Below, one piece after another: positions 8,792 through 17,512 of a DNA stretch of 64,000 bases; the stretch's first letter is position 1, and every line of letters begins with the position of its first letter. The translations under genes and the position numbers were made by a program. This stretch comes from Bog-473 sp963756025 (lineage in GTDB: Bacteria; Actinomycetota; Acidimicrobiia; Acidimicrobiales; RAAP-2). Location: positions 930,001 through 994,000 of the forward strand of contig CAVWMF010000006.1 in the NCBI GenBank assembly GCA_963756025.1, written 5' to 3'. The notes under the pieces were generated by a model that saw only the letters and a program-made list of their open reading frames with translations, was not told where the DNA came from and did not search any database.

Positions 8792-9235
8792 ATGTTCACA
8801 CGAAAGAGGGAAAAGCAGGACGCCGTGGAATACGAGGTCACCAAGACCGAGCAGGAGTGGAAGGCGGTGCTTTCCCCGGCCCGCTACCGGGTCCTCCGGC
8901 GGGCGGGCACCGAGCCGGCCTGGTCGGGTGAGCTGCTGCACGTCGAGGGCGATGGCGTGTTCCGCTGCGCCGGATGCAACGCGGCGCTCTTCGACGCCGG
9001 GGCGAAATTCGAGTCCGGAACCGGATGGCCCAGCTTTGACCGGGCCACTGCAGCCGGCACCATCATCGAACACCGTGACCGCACTTGGGGCATGCTCCGC
9101 ACCGAAATACTGTGTGCCCGGTGCGGCGGGCACCTCGGGCACGTATTCCCCGACGGGCCCACCGACTCCGGTCTGCGCTACTGCGTCAACTCTTTGTCGC
9201 TGACCTACGAGCAGGAGCCCGCTACCAGGTCGTAA
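8792..9235 (+). CDS. msrB: peptide-methionine (R)-S-oxide reductase MsrB
   Basis: MsrB repairs the R epimer of methionine sulfoxide in oxidised proteins. The 147-residue product has the two zinc CxxC pairs (RCAGCNAALF and CARCGGHLGHVF), the GTGWPSFD substrate motif and the catalytic cysteine in GLRYCVNSLSL near the C-terminus. A clean AAAGGAG ribosome binding site lies ten bases before ATG 8792. The first 15 residues are a charged extension outside the domain, with no signal peptide, so the enzyme is cytoplasmic. Confidence 0.94.
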   Translation: MFTRKREKQDAVEYEVTKTEQEWKAVLSPARYRVLRRAGTEPAWSGELLHVEGDGVFRCAGCNAALFDAGAKFESGTGWPSFDRATAAGTIIEHRDRTWGMLRTEILCARCGGHLGHVFPDGPTDSGLRYCVNSLSLTYEQEPATRS

Positions 9236-9596
9236 CGCACCAACGGCGGCAACGGCGCCACCAGCCGCCCTTCGACGATCTCGAAGACGGCGGCCAGATG
9301 TGCCGCCTCGTCGTGCCTGCCCAGACGATTGAGGAGCGACTCGCCCAGGGCGAGCGCGCCGCAGATTTCGAAGACCTCGTCCTTCAGGAAATCGATGCGC
9401 GCCGTGAAGTGCGCCGCGTCCGCACCGCCAGGAGCGCTCCTGAGCTGAGGACTGCGATCGCCGAAAGTGCCGCCAGGGTTGCCAGGGACGCCAGGCCGAA
9501 CGGGTTGCGCCAGAGATCCTTCACAAGAAGGGCCATCAGCCTGCCCGTGGTCCTCGCCACGGGCAGGCTCAACGAGGTGATCAACCAGATCGGCAC
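9205..9596 (-). pseudogene. small membrane protein gene interrupted by an apparent frameshift
   Basis: Directly after ssb (start GTG 9596, one base past the ssb stop) a 70-codon frame encodes one hydrophobic segment (LASLATLAALSAIAVLSSGA) and then breaks down near 9421-9430, ending at 9384. From the same place the next frame becomes strongly coding in codon bias and continues to a stop at 9205 (ARIDFLKDEVFEICGALALG and onward), but it has no start codon of its own. Joining the two frames near 9425 gives one coherent protein of about 130 residues: an N-terminal membrane helix and an acidic cytoplasmic tail. The family is not recognised. The tail's last 31 bp overlap the 3' end of msrB. Confidence 0.5.
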
Positions 9597-10037
9597 TCAC
9601 GCCTCGGCCGGCATGGTGCCCAACGGCTCGCCGCCGGACTCGACGACACCGTCGATCACCGACAGGTCGACCGGCACGTGACGCTCGGTGCGTTGCACGT
9701 CTGCGGTGGCGAACCGAAGGCTGGGCCCGACCTCGTCAGCCGTTATCTCGACCTTCGAACGGTGCTCGCCTTCTTCGGTCTCCCAGCTGCGCTGCTCCAG
9801 ACGACCGGTCACGACGACGCGCATGCCCTTGGACAGGCTCAGCGCGACATTCTCGGCCAGGTCCCTCCAGCACACCACGTCGAAGAATGATGTCGCCTCT
9901 TGCCACTCCTGGGTGATCCGGTCCTGCCAGCGGCGATTGACCGCAACTCCCAACTGGGTGGTGGCCTGCCCCTCCTTGGTGTAGCGGATCTCGGGTTCCC
10001 GGGTCAGGTTGCCGGTGATCGTCGTGGTGTTGGCCAT
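9597..10037 (-). CDS. ssb: single-stranded DNA-binding protein
   Basis: A 146-residue OB-fold protein that coats single-stranded DNA in replication and repair. It opens MANTTTITGNLTREPEIRYT and carries the family signatures GVAVNRRW, FFDVVCWRDLAENVALSLSKG and VVTGRLEQRSWETEEGE. It lacks the acidic DDIPF-type C-terminal tip that recruits partner proteins in canonical SSB (here it ends PAEA). It is therefore more like the secondary, SsbB-type actinobacterial paralogues; the main ssb probably lies with rpsF/rpsR elsewhere. A GAGGAG ribosome binding site precedes ATG 10037. Confidence 0.9.
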   Translation of the reverse strand: MANTTTITGNLTREPEIRYTKEGQATTQLGVAVNRRWQDRITQEWQEATSFFDVVCWRDLAENVALSLSKGMRVVVTGRLEQRSWETEEGEHRSKVEITADEVGPSLRFATADVQRTERHVPVDLSVIDGVVESGGEPLGTMPAEA

Positions 10038-10203
10038 GAGGTGCTCCTCGCTCTCGTCACTCCCCCGGCGATGGCCGGCGGGTGACGACGAGCATGGAGA
10101 GAGGGGCTTGCCCAGAACCTTGCACGATCACATCTACGACGGAATTATCGACGCCCCGGATTCTCGTCGTCGGCAACGACGCGTTCTGCACCGACGACGT
10201 CTC

Positions 10204-10241
10204 TCATTTCTGATTGCTAGGTTTCTAGCGGTCAGAAATGA
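10204..10241 (-). terminator. hairpin downstream of ftsX
   Basis: A 17-bp stem with a four-base loop: TCATTTCTGA pairs with TCAGAAATGA, a two-base T/G wobble step follows, and GCTAG pairs with CTAGC around GTTT. It lies 35 bp beyond the ftsX stop, in the right place to end the secA-prfB-ftsEX transcript. No U-run follows on the minus strand. Confidence 0.55.
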
Positions 10242-10275
10242 CAAGTCACCGCTGGCGTGGCAACGTCGAGAAGAG

Positions 10276-11163
10276 TCAGACGTCGAGGAAGCGCCGGATG
10301 GCGATGCCCGAGCCGAGCGAGCCGATCAACACCCCGACGAAGACCACAACGATGTCCGTCGAGAAGACCTCCCAGCCGGTCATGTGCATGGCGCTGAACA
10401 CGTTGCTGGAATTGTTCCCGCCGCCGGCGTGGTTGATGAAGAGATACAGGACGTAGACGGCGGCCGCGGACAGACCCGAGCCCACCAGTCCCTGGATCAA
10501 CCCCTCGGACATGTAGGGCACGCGGATGAACCAGTTCGTCGCCCCCACCAACTTCATGACCGAGACCTCGCGCCGCCGGGCGAAGATCGCCATGCGGATG
10601 GAATTGAGGATGAGGACCGCCGCCGAGACGATGAGCACGACCGCGACACCGAGCAGGACCCACTTGAGAACGTTGATCACCTTCTCCTCGGTGTGGATCT
10701 GTTGGAGCGGCGCCGTCACCGTCAGCACGCCGGGCGTCCCCTTGAGGGCCGTGATGAGCTGATTGGCGTCGCCCAGCACGACCGGGGTGCACCAGTAGGA
10801 GGTCGGCATTTCCGACTCGGTCGTGGCCTGCAGCACATCGGAGGGAAGGAGCTTGCGGGCTTCGGTGAAGTTGCGCGCCTTGTTCCAGTACACGCAGGGC
10901 TGGCGGACGTAGTTGAGCTGGGTCAGCTGGGTCGCCACCGCGCTGATCTCCTGATGGTCGGCCGCCGGCTCCATCCACACCGTGACCTGCGTCCCGCGCT
11001 CCCATTGGCCCGACGCGTTCGCCGCGCCCTGCCGCAGCAGGAGGGCCGCCCCCACCAACGTGAGCGAGACCGCCACCGTGAGGATGGCGGCGATCGTCAT
11101 CAGGCGGTTGCGCCACAGGTTCGAAGCCGTCTCGCGAGCGACGTAGTCGACGGAGACGGGCAT
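10276..11163 (-). CDS. ftsX: cell-division ABC transporter permease FtsX
   Basis: FtsX is the membrane partner of FtsE and couples cytoplasmic ATP hydrolysis to periplasmic peptidoglycan hydrolases at the septum. The 295-residue product has the family topology. There is one N-terminal membrane helix (about residues 20-42), then a large extracytoplasmic domain with two Cys residues (RQPCVYWNK and YWCTPVV). Three helices follow in the C-terminal half, with the conserved FARRREVSVMKLVGATNWFI coupling segment. The ATG overlaps the ftsE stop (TGATG), showing translational coupling. Confidence 0.94.
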   Translation of the reverse strand: MPVSVDYVARETASNLWRNRLMTIAAILTVAVSLTLVGAALLLRQGAANASGQWERGTQVTVWMEPAADHQEISAVATQLTQLNYVRQPCVYWNKARNFTEARKLLPSDVLQATTESEMPTSYWCTPVVLGDANQLITALKGTPGVLTVTAPLQQIHTEEKVINVLKWVLLGVAVVLIVSAAVLILNSIRMAIFARRREVSVMKLVGATNWFIRVPYMSEGLIQGLVGSGLSAAAVYVLYLFINHAGGGNNSSNVFSAMHMTGWEVFSTDIVVVFVGVLIGSLGSGIAIRRFLDV

Positions 11164-11891
11164 CAGCCCACCCCTTCCAACGGCCCTTCCATCGGCCTGT
11201 TCGTGGTGCCGTCGATGCCGTACACGCCGCGGGCCTGGTCGCGCACCATGATCCCATTGCTCAGCTCGATCACACGCCGGCGCATCTTGTCGACGAGCAC
11301 TTCGTCGTGCGTGGCGATCACGACCGTTGTTCCGGTGCGGTTGATGCGGTCGAGAAGCTGCATGATGCCCTGGCTCGTCTGCGGGTCGAGGTTCCCGGTC
11401 GGCTCGTCCGCCAAGAGAATGAGCGGACGGTTGACGAAGGCGCGGGCGACGGCGACCCGTTGCTGCTCTCCACCGGAGAGCTCGCCCGGCAGGTTGCCCG
11501 TCTTCTTGGCCAGTCCCACCAGCTCGAGCACCTGGGGCACCTGATTGGCCACGACGTGGCGGGGACGGCCGATCACCTCGAGCGCGAAGGCCACGTTCTC
11601 GAACACCGTCTTGTTCGGGAGCAGGCGGAAGTCCTGAAATACACAACCGATGTTGCGGCGGAGGTACGGCACCCGCCACTTGGGCAGGTCGACGATGTTG
11701 CGGCCGGCCTCCCAGATCTGACCCTGGTCGGGGAGCTCCTCTCGCAGCAGCAGCCGGATGAACGTCGTCTTGCCCGAGCCCGAGGATCCGACAAGGAAGA
11801 CGAACTCGCCCTTGTCGATCTCGACCGAAATGTCGCGCAGTGCGACAGTCGATCCCTTATAGGTCTTCGTCACGTTGTCGAATCGGATCAT
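11163..11891 (-). CDS. ftsE: cell-division ATP-binding protein FtsE
   Basis: A 242-residue ABC ATPase that forms FtsEX. Walker A is GSSGSGKTT, the signature is LSGGEQQR and Walker B is LILLADEP, with the switch His in IATHD. It begins MIRFDNVTKTYKGSTVALRD, close to other actinobacterial FtsE. It lies between prfB and ftsX in the conserved prfB-ftsE-ftsX order, although smpB, often next, is absent here. A 153-bp gap separates it from prfB. Confidence 0.95.
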   Translation of the reverse strand: MIRFDNVTKTYKGSTVALRDISVEIDKGEFVFLVGSSGSGKTTFIRLLLREELPDQGQIWEAGRNIVDLPKWRVPYLRRNIGCVFQDFRLLPNKTVFENVAFALEVIGRPRHVVANQVPQVLELVGLAKKTGNLPGELSGGEQQRVAVARAFVNRPLILLADEPTGNLDPQTSQGIMQLLDRINRTGTTVVIATHDEVLVDKMRRRVIELSNGIMVRDQARGVYGIDGTTNRPMEGPLEGVG

Positions 11892-12010
11892 GGTCTGAGT
11901 GGGGTGAAATCCTGAGTGCGCGGAGATGCTGCACAGAGCATCAATTCACTCTGCGGGATACTACCGGCCTCACATTGCAGTTTGGGGTCATACTCTGCGC
12001 CGCTGGTCAG

Positions 12011-12047
12011 CGGGTCACGGGTCGACGGGTCACGGGTCGACGGGTCA
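12011..12047. repeat. 2.5 copies of a 15-bp direct repeat
   Basis: CGGGTCACGGGTCGA occurs twice in tandem (12011-12025, 12026-12040), followed by a partial third copy (12041-12047) that includes the prfB stop codon. It lies just downstream of prfB on the minus strand. It is not palindromic and no function is evident. Confidence 0.85.
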
Positions 12048-13202
12048 GCCGGCGACTCTTCCGCGCTGGCGCCGCAGCTCGGCCTCCATGAACGCATCGA
12101 GGTCGCCGTCGAGCACCGCCGCCACATTTCCCGTCTCGTAACCGGTCCGCAGATCCTTGACCTGTTGATAGGGCGCCATGACGTAGGACCGGATCTGGTT
12201 GCCCCACGCATTGTCGCCGCGGTCGCCGCTCAGCGCGTTCATCTCGGCCTTGCGCTCGTGACGGGCCCGGTCCGCCAGCTTCGCCCCGAGGATCTGCATC
12301 GCCTTCGCCTTGTTCTGATGCTGGCTGCGTTCGTTCTGGCACGACACCACCAACCCGGTCGGAAGGTGGGTGAGCCGCACCGCGGAGTCGGTCTTGTTGA
12401 CGTGCTGCCCTCCGGCGCCCGACGAGCGGTAGGTGTCGATGCGCAACTCCTTCTCGTCGATCTCCACTTCGCTCGAGACGTCCTCGAGGAACGGAGTGAC
12501 ATCGAGAGAGGCGAAGCTCGTCTGCCGTCGCTTCTGCGAGTCGAACGGCGACATGCGCACCAGGCGGTGCACACCACGCTCGGTGGCCAACAACCCGTAG
12601 GCGAAACGCCCGCGCACGATGAACGTCGCCGAGAGAAGCCCGGCCTCCTGGCCCTCGGTCTCCTCGTCCAACTCGACCTTGAAGCCGCGTCGTTCCGCCC
12701 AGCGCTGGTACATGCGCAACATCATCTCGGTCCAGTCCTGCGCATCGGTGCCACCGGCGCCCGCATGCAGCTCCACCACGGCGTCGCGTTCGTCGTACTC
12801 ACCCGAAAAGAGCGATTGCAGTTCGAGCGCGCCCAACCGCTTGCGCAACGCGTCGACCGTCTCGACCAACTCCTGCTCGAGCCCGGCATCAGACGTGCCC
12901 TCTGCGTGCGACTCGTCGATCAGTTCCGACAGAGCGCGGGCGTCGTTGAGTTCGTCGCGCAGTCCGGTCAGCTGCTCGAGGTCGGCCGTCACGCCACCCA
13001 ATTCGGTGGTGATGGCACGCGCCTGATCGGCGTCGTCCCAGAGATCCGGACGGGCTGCCTCGGTCTCGAGCTCTTCGCGCCGCGCCAGCAGTCGGTCGAG
13101 GCCCAGGTACCGCTCGGCCTCGACCAGCCGGCTTTGCGCATCGTCCAACTCGGCCGCGAAGTCCCGGGGCGCCTCGGCCGAGCCGGCCTCAGGCGGCGCC
13201 AT
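12045..13202 (-). CDS. prfB: peptide chain release factor 2
   Basis: RF2 recognises UAA and UGA and triggers peptide release. The 385-residue product shows the codon-recognition tripeptide SPF (VRMSPFDSQKRRQTSF) and the catalytic GGQ in SGAGGQHVNKTDSAVRLTH. The N-terminal domain 1 is complete. ATG 13202 lies inside the 3' end of secA (14-bp overlap). The programmed +1 frameshift that autoregulates RF2 in E. coli is absent: the frame is uninterrupted from the start. ftsE follows downstream. Confidence 0.95.
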   Translation of the reverse strand: MAPPEAGSAEAPRDFAAELDDAQSRLVEAERYLGLDRLLARREELETEAARPDLWDDADQARAITTELGGVTADLEQLTGLRDELNDARALSELIDESHAEGTSDAGLEQELVETVDALRKRLGALELQSLFSGEYDERDAVVELHAGAGGTDAQDWTEMMLRMYQRWAERRGFKVELDEETEGQEAGLLSATFIVRGRFAYGLLATERGVHRLVRMSPFDSQKRRQTSFASLDVTPFLEDVSSEVEIDEKELRIDTYRSSGAGGQHVNKTDSAVRLTHLPTGLVVSCQNERSQHQNKAKAMQILGAKLADRARHERKAEMNALSGDRGDNAWGNQIRSYVMAPYQQVKDLRTGYETGNVAAVLDGDLDAFMEAELRRQRGRVAG

Positions 13203-15975
13203 GACAGAACTTGAATTTCTTCCCGCTCCCGCACCAGCACGGATCGTTGCGACCGACCTTCTCTTCTGGGGCTTTGACGATGGGGACGAGGGCATCGGGG
13301 TCGGGGGCGTTCGGCCGCTTGACCAGGGCCTTGGCGCCATTGGACGAGCCCTTGGGGGGTGCGGGGGGCAACGCTTGCTCCACCGGCGCCACGAGGGCGC
13401 CGGTCTCGGCCGCCATCATGCCGGCGAGCGCGCTGGTGTCGGCCACCGGATCTTCGGCCGCCACATAGACGGCGCGGTCCAGGTTGGGCTCGGCCGACTG
13501 CTCCTGGATCGCCTCGACGTGGAGGATGTAGCGCAGGTAGTCGTTGTCGATCACCTCGACGAGCTGACCGAACATGTTGAATCCCTCGGACTGCCATGCG
13601 TTGAGAGGGTCCGCCTGCACCGTCCAGCGTAAGTGGATGCCGTCCTTCAGGTTGTCCATTTCCGCCAGGTGGTCACGCCAGCGCTGGTCGATGATCTGCA
13701 GCATCACGTCGCGCTCGATCTGCCGCATGGTCTCGGGTCCACCGGGCATGGACTCGGAGTGCTTCTCGTAGTACTCGAGCGCTTCTTCGACGATGCTCTC
13801 CACCAGATCGTCCGTCGTGGCCGCCTGCGTGAGATCGTCCACACTGAACCTGGTCGGGTAGTACTGCGTCACCCCGTCGATCAGGCCCTTGAGGTCCCAC
13901 TCCTCGGGGAACTCGCTGGGGCAGAATTCAGCGACCTGCTTCTCCACCGCGCCGGCGAGTAGATCCTCGGTGTGCTCCTCGAGGTCGTCGCCGTCGATGA
14001 TCTGCAGGCGCCGCTCGTAGATGACCTTGCGCTGCTGGTCCATCACCTCGTCGTACTTGAGGTTGTCCTTGCGCATTTCGGCATTGCGGGCCTCGACGGT
14101 GTTCTGCGCCCGCTCGATCGCCTTGGCCACCGTTTTGCTCTCGATCGGGACGTCGTCGGGCAGTGTCCGGCCCATCACCCAGCTCATGGCGCCGGTGGCA
14201 AAAAGGCGCAACAGCTCGTCGTCGAGGCTCAGGTAGAAGCGGCTCTCGCCCGGATCGCCCTGACGGCCGGAGCGGCCTCGCAGCTGGTTGTCGATCCGGC
14301 GGCTCTCGTGACGCTCGCTGCCGAGGACGTAGAGGCCCCCGAGTTTGCGTACCTCTTCGCCCTCGGCGCGACAGCGTGCCTCGATAGACCCTTGGCGCCG
14401 CTTCAGTTCGGCCGCCCCCTCGTCACTCGTGAGGTCGATCCCTTCGGCCTGCAGCTCGTGCTGGGCCATGAGCTCCGCGTTGCCCCCCAGAATGATGTCG
14501 ACGCCTCGTCCGGCCATGTTGGTGGCGACGGTGACCCCACCTTTGCGGCCGGCCTGGGCCACGACCTCGGCCTCCCGGAAGTGCTGCTTGGCGTTGAGGA
14601 CGTTGTGCGGCACGCCCTCCTTTTCGAGGAGCCGGGAGAGCAGCTCGGACTTGGCCACCGACGCGGTGCCGACGAGGACGGGTTGTCCCTTCTCGTGGCG
14701 GTCGATGAGATCCTCGACGACGGCGTTGAACTTGGCTTCCTCGGTCTTGAAGACGAGGTCGGCCTGATCGGCCCGGACCATGTCCTTGTTGGTCGGGATG
14801 GGAACGACCGAAAGGCCGTAGGTCCCCGCGAACTCGCCCGCCTCCGTCTCGGCCGTACCGGTCATCCCGGACAACTTCTCGTACATGCGGAAGTAGTTCT
14901 GGAGCGTCACGGTGGCCCAGGTGTGGTTCTCCTCTTTGATGGCCACCCGCTCCTTGGCCTCGACCGCCTGGTGGAGACCGTCCGACCAACGCCGGCCGTC
15001 CAACGTGCGCCCGGTGAACTCGTCGATGATCTTCACCTCTCCGCCGGCGACCAGATAGTCCTTGTCCCGCTTGTAGAGGTCCTTGGCGGTGAGCGCCTTG
15101 GTCAACTGGTGCACGTAGTTGGTGGAGACCGCGTCGTAGATGTTCTCGACGCCGACCGCCTTCTCCACCTTCTCGATGCCCGACTCGAGGGGGACGACCG
15201 TCTTCTTCTCCTCGTCGACCTCGTAGTCGACGTCACGGGTGAGGGTGCGGGCGATGGAGGCGAACTGGTAGTACAGCTGGGCTGCCTCGTCGGCCGGTCC
15301 CGAGATGATGAGCGGGGTCCGCGCCTCGTCGATCAGGATGGAGTCGACCTCGTCCACGATGGCGAAGACGTGCCCGCGCTGGGCCATGCTCTCGCGCGAG
15401 CGCGCCATGTTGTCGCGCAGGTAGTCGAAACCGAATTCGTTGTTGGTCCCGTAGGTGAGGTCGGCCGCGTAGGCGGCGCGCTTCAAGGCCGGATCGTCGA
15501 TGTCGGCACCGATCCGCCCGACGGTCAACCCCAACCACTTGTGCAGCCGTCCCATCCACTCCGAGTCGCGGGTGGCCAGGTAGTCGTTCACGGTCACCAC
15601 GTGCACGCCGCGCTGGTCGAGCGCGTTGAGGTAGACGGGCAACGTGGAGACGAGGGTCTTGCCCTCACCGGTCTTCATTTCGGCGATCCATCCGAAGTGC
15701 AGCGCCATGCCGCCCATCAGCTGCACATCGAAGTGGCGCTGACCGAGGACCCTCCAGGCCCCCTCGCGCACCACGGCGTAGGCCTCGATCAACAGGTCGT
15801 CGAGCGTCTCCCCCTGGTCGAGGCGTTCGCGGAACTCGACCGTCTTGTGGGCCAGCTCGGCGTCGCTGAGCGCCTGCATCTCGGGCTCGAGCGCGGAGAT
15901 CGGCTCGACGAGCTCGACCAGGCGCCGGACCTTCTTGCCCTCGCCAGCCTTGAGAACCTTGGTGAACACACTCAT
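13189..15975 (-). CDS. secA: preprotein translocase ATPase SecA
   Basis: SecA drives post-translational export through SecYEG. The 928-residue product is full length. It has the nucleotide-binding motif EMKTGEGKTLV, DEVDSILIDEARTPLIISGP, the regulatory YEKLSGMTGTAETE segment, GRGVDIILGGNAEL, and the arginine-finger region LRGRSGRQGDPGESRF. At the C-terminus is the SEC-C zinc motif VGRNDPCWCGSGKKFKFCHG. A -10-like TAGGAT lies nine bases before the ATG without a clear Shine-Dalgarno sequence, so the leader may be very short. It is upstream of prfB. Confidence 0.97.
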   Translation of the reverse strand: MSVFTKVLKAGEGKKVRRLVELVEPISALEPEMQALSDAELAHKTVEFRERLDQGETLDDLLIEAYAVVREGAWRVLGQRHFDVQLMGGMALHFGWIAEMKTGEGKTLVSTLPVYLNALDQRGVHVVTVNDYLATRDSEWMGRLHKWLGLTVGRIGADIDDPALKRAAYAADLTYGTNNEFGFDYLRDNMARSRESMAQRGHVFAIVDEVDSILIDEARTPLIISGPADEAAQLYYQFASIARTLTRDVDYEVDEEKKTVVPLESGIEKVEKAVGVENIYDAVSTNYVHQLTKALTAKDLYKRDKDYLVAGGEVKIIDEFTGRTLDGRRWSDGLHQAVEAKERVAIKEENHTWATVTLQNYFRMYEKLSGMTGTAETEAGEFAGTYGLSVVPIPTNKDMVRADQADLVFKTEEAKFNAVVEDLIDRHEKGQPVLVGTASVAKSELLSRLLEKEGVPHNVLNAKQHFREAEVVAQAGRKGGVTVATNMAGRGVDIILGGNAELMAQHELQAEGIDLTSDEGAAELKRRQGSIEARCRAEGEEVRKLGGLYVLGSERHESRRIDNQLRGRSGRQGDPGESRFYLSLDDELLRLFATGAMSWVMGRTLPDDVPIESKTVAKAIERAQNTVEARNAEMRKDNLKYDEVMDQQRKVIYERRLQIIDGDDLEEHTEDLLAGAVEKQVAEFCPSEFPEEWDLKGLIDGVTQYYPTRFSVDDLTQAATTDDLVESIVEEALEYYEKHSESMPGGPETMRQIERDVMLQIIDQRWRDHLAEMDNLKDGIHLRWTVQADPLNAWQSEGFNMFGQLVEVIDNDYLRYILHVEAIQEQSAEPNLDRAVYVAAEDPVADTSALAGMMAAETGALVAPVEQALPPAPPKGSSNGAKALVKRPNAPDPDALVPIVKAPEEKVGRNDPCWCGSGKKFKFCHGAA

Positions 15976-16338
15976 GACGGCACGATCCTACCGGTCCGCT
16001 GGGCAACGGAGGGCGTCGTAGGGGCTCGAATGTTGTCGGGGCTGCGTGCGGCTGACCTGGTCTTTGACCCCACACTCGCCTGCAGCAAGGTTGACGTGCC
16101 GGCGCCGGCGGCCCGTGGGCGTCGCCGCCCCCGGGCCCAACGGCTCCTTTGTGGCACGCATCGCCTCGTCGCCACCGGCCCCCGAGGGTCGGGAGCTCGT
16201 TGGGCAGGGCTTACTTCTAAGCCGCACCATGCTCAGCAACCACAAGTTGCCTTACGTGGGTCGTTTTGCCTGCGACTGGCCTCGACTTGCAACCACAGAC
16301 CCGCACGCAGCCCGGGTCAAGTGTAGGTGGGCCCCGCC
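15976..16338. other. intergenic region between glnA and secA
   Basis: About 360 bp without a convincing gene. It should hold the secA promoter (TAGGAT near 15985-15990 on the minus strand) and the 3' end of the glutamine synthetase transcript. The segment around 16137-16204 has short inverted repeats (CCCAAC with GTTGGG), but no tRNA-like fold could be built. Small open frames here have no coding bias. Confidence 0.5.
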
Positions 16339-17349
16339 TTACCCGCCCGCCGCGTCGCCACAGACGGTCTCGACCAGCAGCCGGCTCACCACATAGGGAT
16401 CCATGTTGGCGTTGGGGCGCCGGTCCTCCAGCCACCCCTTCTTGGCCTTGGCCACCGCCCAGGGGATCCGGATCGAGGCACCCCGGTCGGACGTCCCATA
16501 GCTGAACTTGCTGAAGTGCGCCGTCTCGTGCGCGCCGGTGAGACGGGACTCGATCCCGACCCCGTAGTTCGAGACGTGCTCTTCGACCCGCCGGCCGATG
16601 GCCTCGCAGCCAGCGATGATGGCATCCCAGCCGCCATCTTCCCGCATGGCCTTGGTCGAGAAGTTGGTGTGGGCCCCGGCGCCGTTCCAGTCACCGAGGA
16701 CCGGCTTGGGCTCGAGTGTGGCGTAGACGTCGAAGTCCTCGGCGATCCGGAAGAGCAGCCAGCGGGCGACCCAGAGGTGGTCGCCGATCAGCGGGGGCGG
16801 GAGCACCCCGATCTGGAACTCCCACTGCCCCATCATGACCTCGGCGTTGGTGCCCTCGATGCCCAGCCCGGCCTTCATGCAGGCGGTCGTGTGGCGCTCG
16901 ACGATGTCACGGCCGGGCATCTTGTCGCCGCCCACACCGCAGTAGTACGGGCCCTGTGGGGCGGGGAAACCCAGCTCGGGCCACCCCATCGGACGGCCGT
17001 ACTGGAAGAAGGTGTACTCCTGCTCGATCCCGAACACCGGCTCCTGATCGGCGTACTTCTCGGCCGCCTCGGCACAAGCGCGCCGGGTGTTGGTGCTGTG
17101 GGGGGTCATGTCGGTGAGGAGGACCTCACACATCACCAACTTGTCGCCCTCGGCCCGGAGCGGGTCCGGGCAGACGAAGACCGGCTGCAGCACGCAGTCA
17201 GAATCGTGCCCCACCGCCTGGTTCGTGCTGGAACCGTCGAATCCCCAGATCGGAGGCTCTTTGCCGTCCTCCACGATCTTGGTCTTGCTCCGGAGGAGCG
17301 GTGATGGCTCCGTTCCGTCGATCCATATGTATTCGGCCTGATAACTCAT
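16339..17349 (-). CDS. glnII: type II (eukaryote-type) glutamine synthetase
   Basis: This enzyme makes glutamine from glutamate and ammonia with ATP. The 336-residue length and sequence fit the short GSII class rather than the roughly 470-residue GSI. Diagnostic segments are WGFDGSSTNQAVGHDSDC, CEVLLTDMTPHSTNTR, FGIEQEYTFF, GTNAEVMMGQWEFQIG, the ATP-binding GDWNGAGAHTNFST, and TGAHETAHFSKFSYGTSDRG with SIRIP. GSII lacks the adenylylation loop, so control is probably transcriptional. A GGAGCAGGAG ribosome binding site precedes ATG 17349. GSII occurs in some actinobacteria (Streptomyces, Frankia) as a second enzyme beside GSI. Confidence 0.94.
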   Translation of the reverse strand: MSYQAEYIWIDGTEPSPLLRSKTKIVEDGKEPPIWGFDGSSTNQAVGHDSDCVLQPVFVCPDPLRAEGDKLVMCEVLLTDMTPHSTNTRRACAEAAEKYADQEPVFGIEQEYTFFQYGRPMGWPELGFPAPQGPYYCGVGGDKMPGRDIVERHTTACMKAGLGIEGTNAEVMMGQWEFQIGVLPPPLIGDHLWVARWLLFRIAEDFDVYATLEPKPVLGDWNGAGAHTNFSTKAMREDGGWDAIIAGCEAIGRRVEEHVSNYGVGIESRLTGAHETAHFSKFSYGTSDRGASIRIPWAVAKAKKGWLEDRRPNANMDPYVVSRLLVETVCGDAAGG

Positions 17350-17512
17350 GAATCTCCTGCTCCCCGTTCCTCGAGTAGTTGACGTATCCGGCGTGGGACC
17401 GTTGGCCCATCAACGTAGAACACGCTGGTTCCCCGCGCCGATCGAGTCTGATTCTCACCTGTTTCCCAGCTATAACCGACATATGAACTCTCGATGAAAT
17501 CCCCGCGACCGC

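Noticed and set aside
13100..13202. Programmed +1 frameshift in prfB
   Set aside because: The RF2 frame is continuous from ATG 13202, with domain 1 intact and no in-frame TGA near codon 26.
15972..16175. Small Arg-rich minus-strand open frame upstream of secA
   Set aside because: No ribosome binding site, no coding bias, and composition typical of a random GC-rich frame.
16131..16204. tRNA-like fold between secA and glutamine synthetase
   Set aside because: Short inverted repeats exist, but no anticodon stem, T-loop consensus or CCA end could be placed.
13972..16326. A 784-codon plus-strand open frame antisense to secA
   Set aside because: It has no family resemblance, and it mirrors secA codon positions as expected in GC-rich DNA. 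secA itself is complete and unmistakable.
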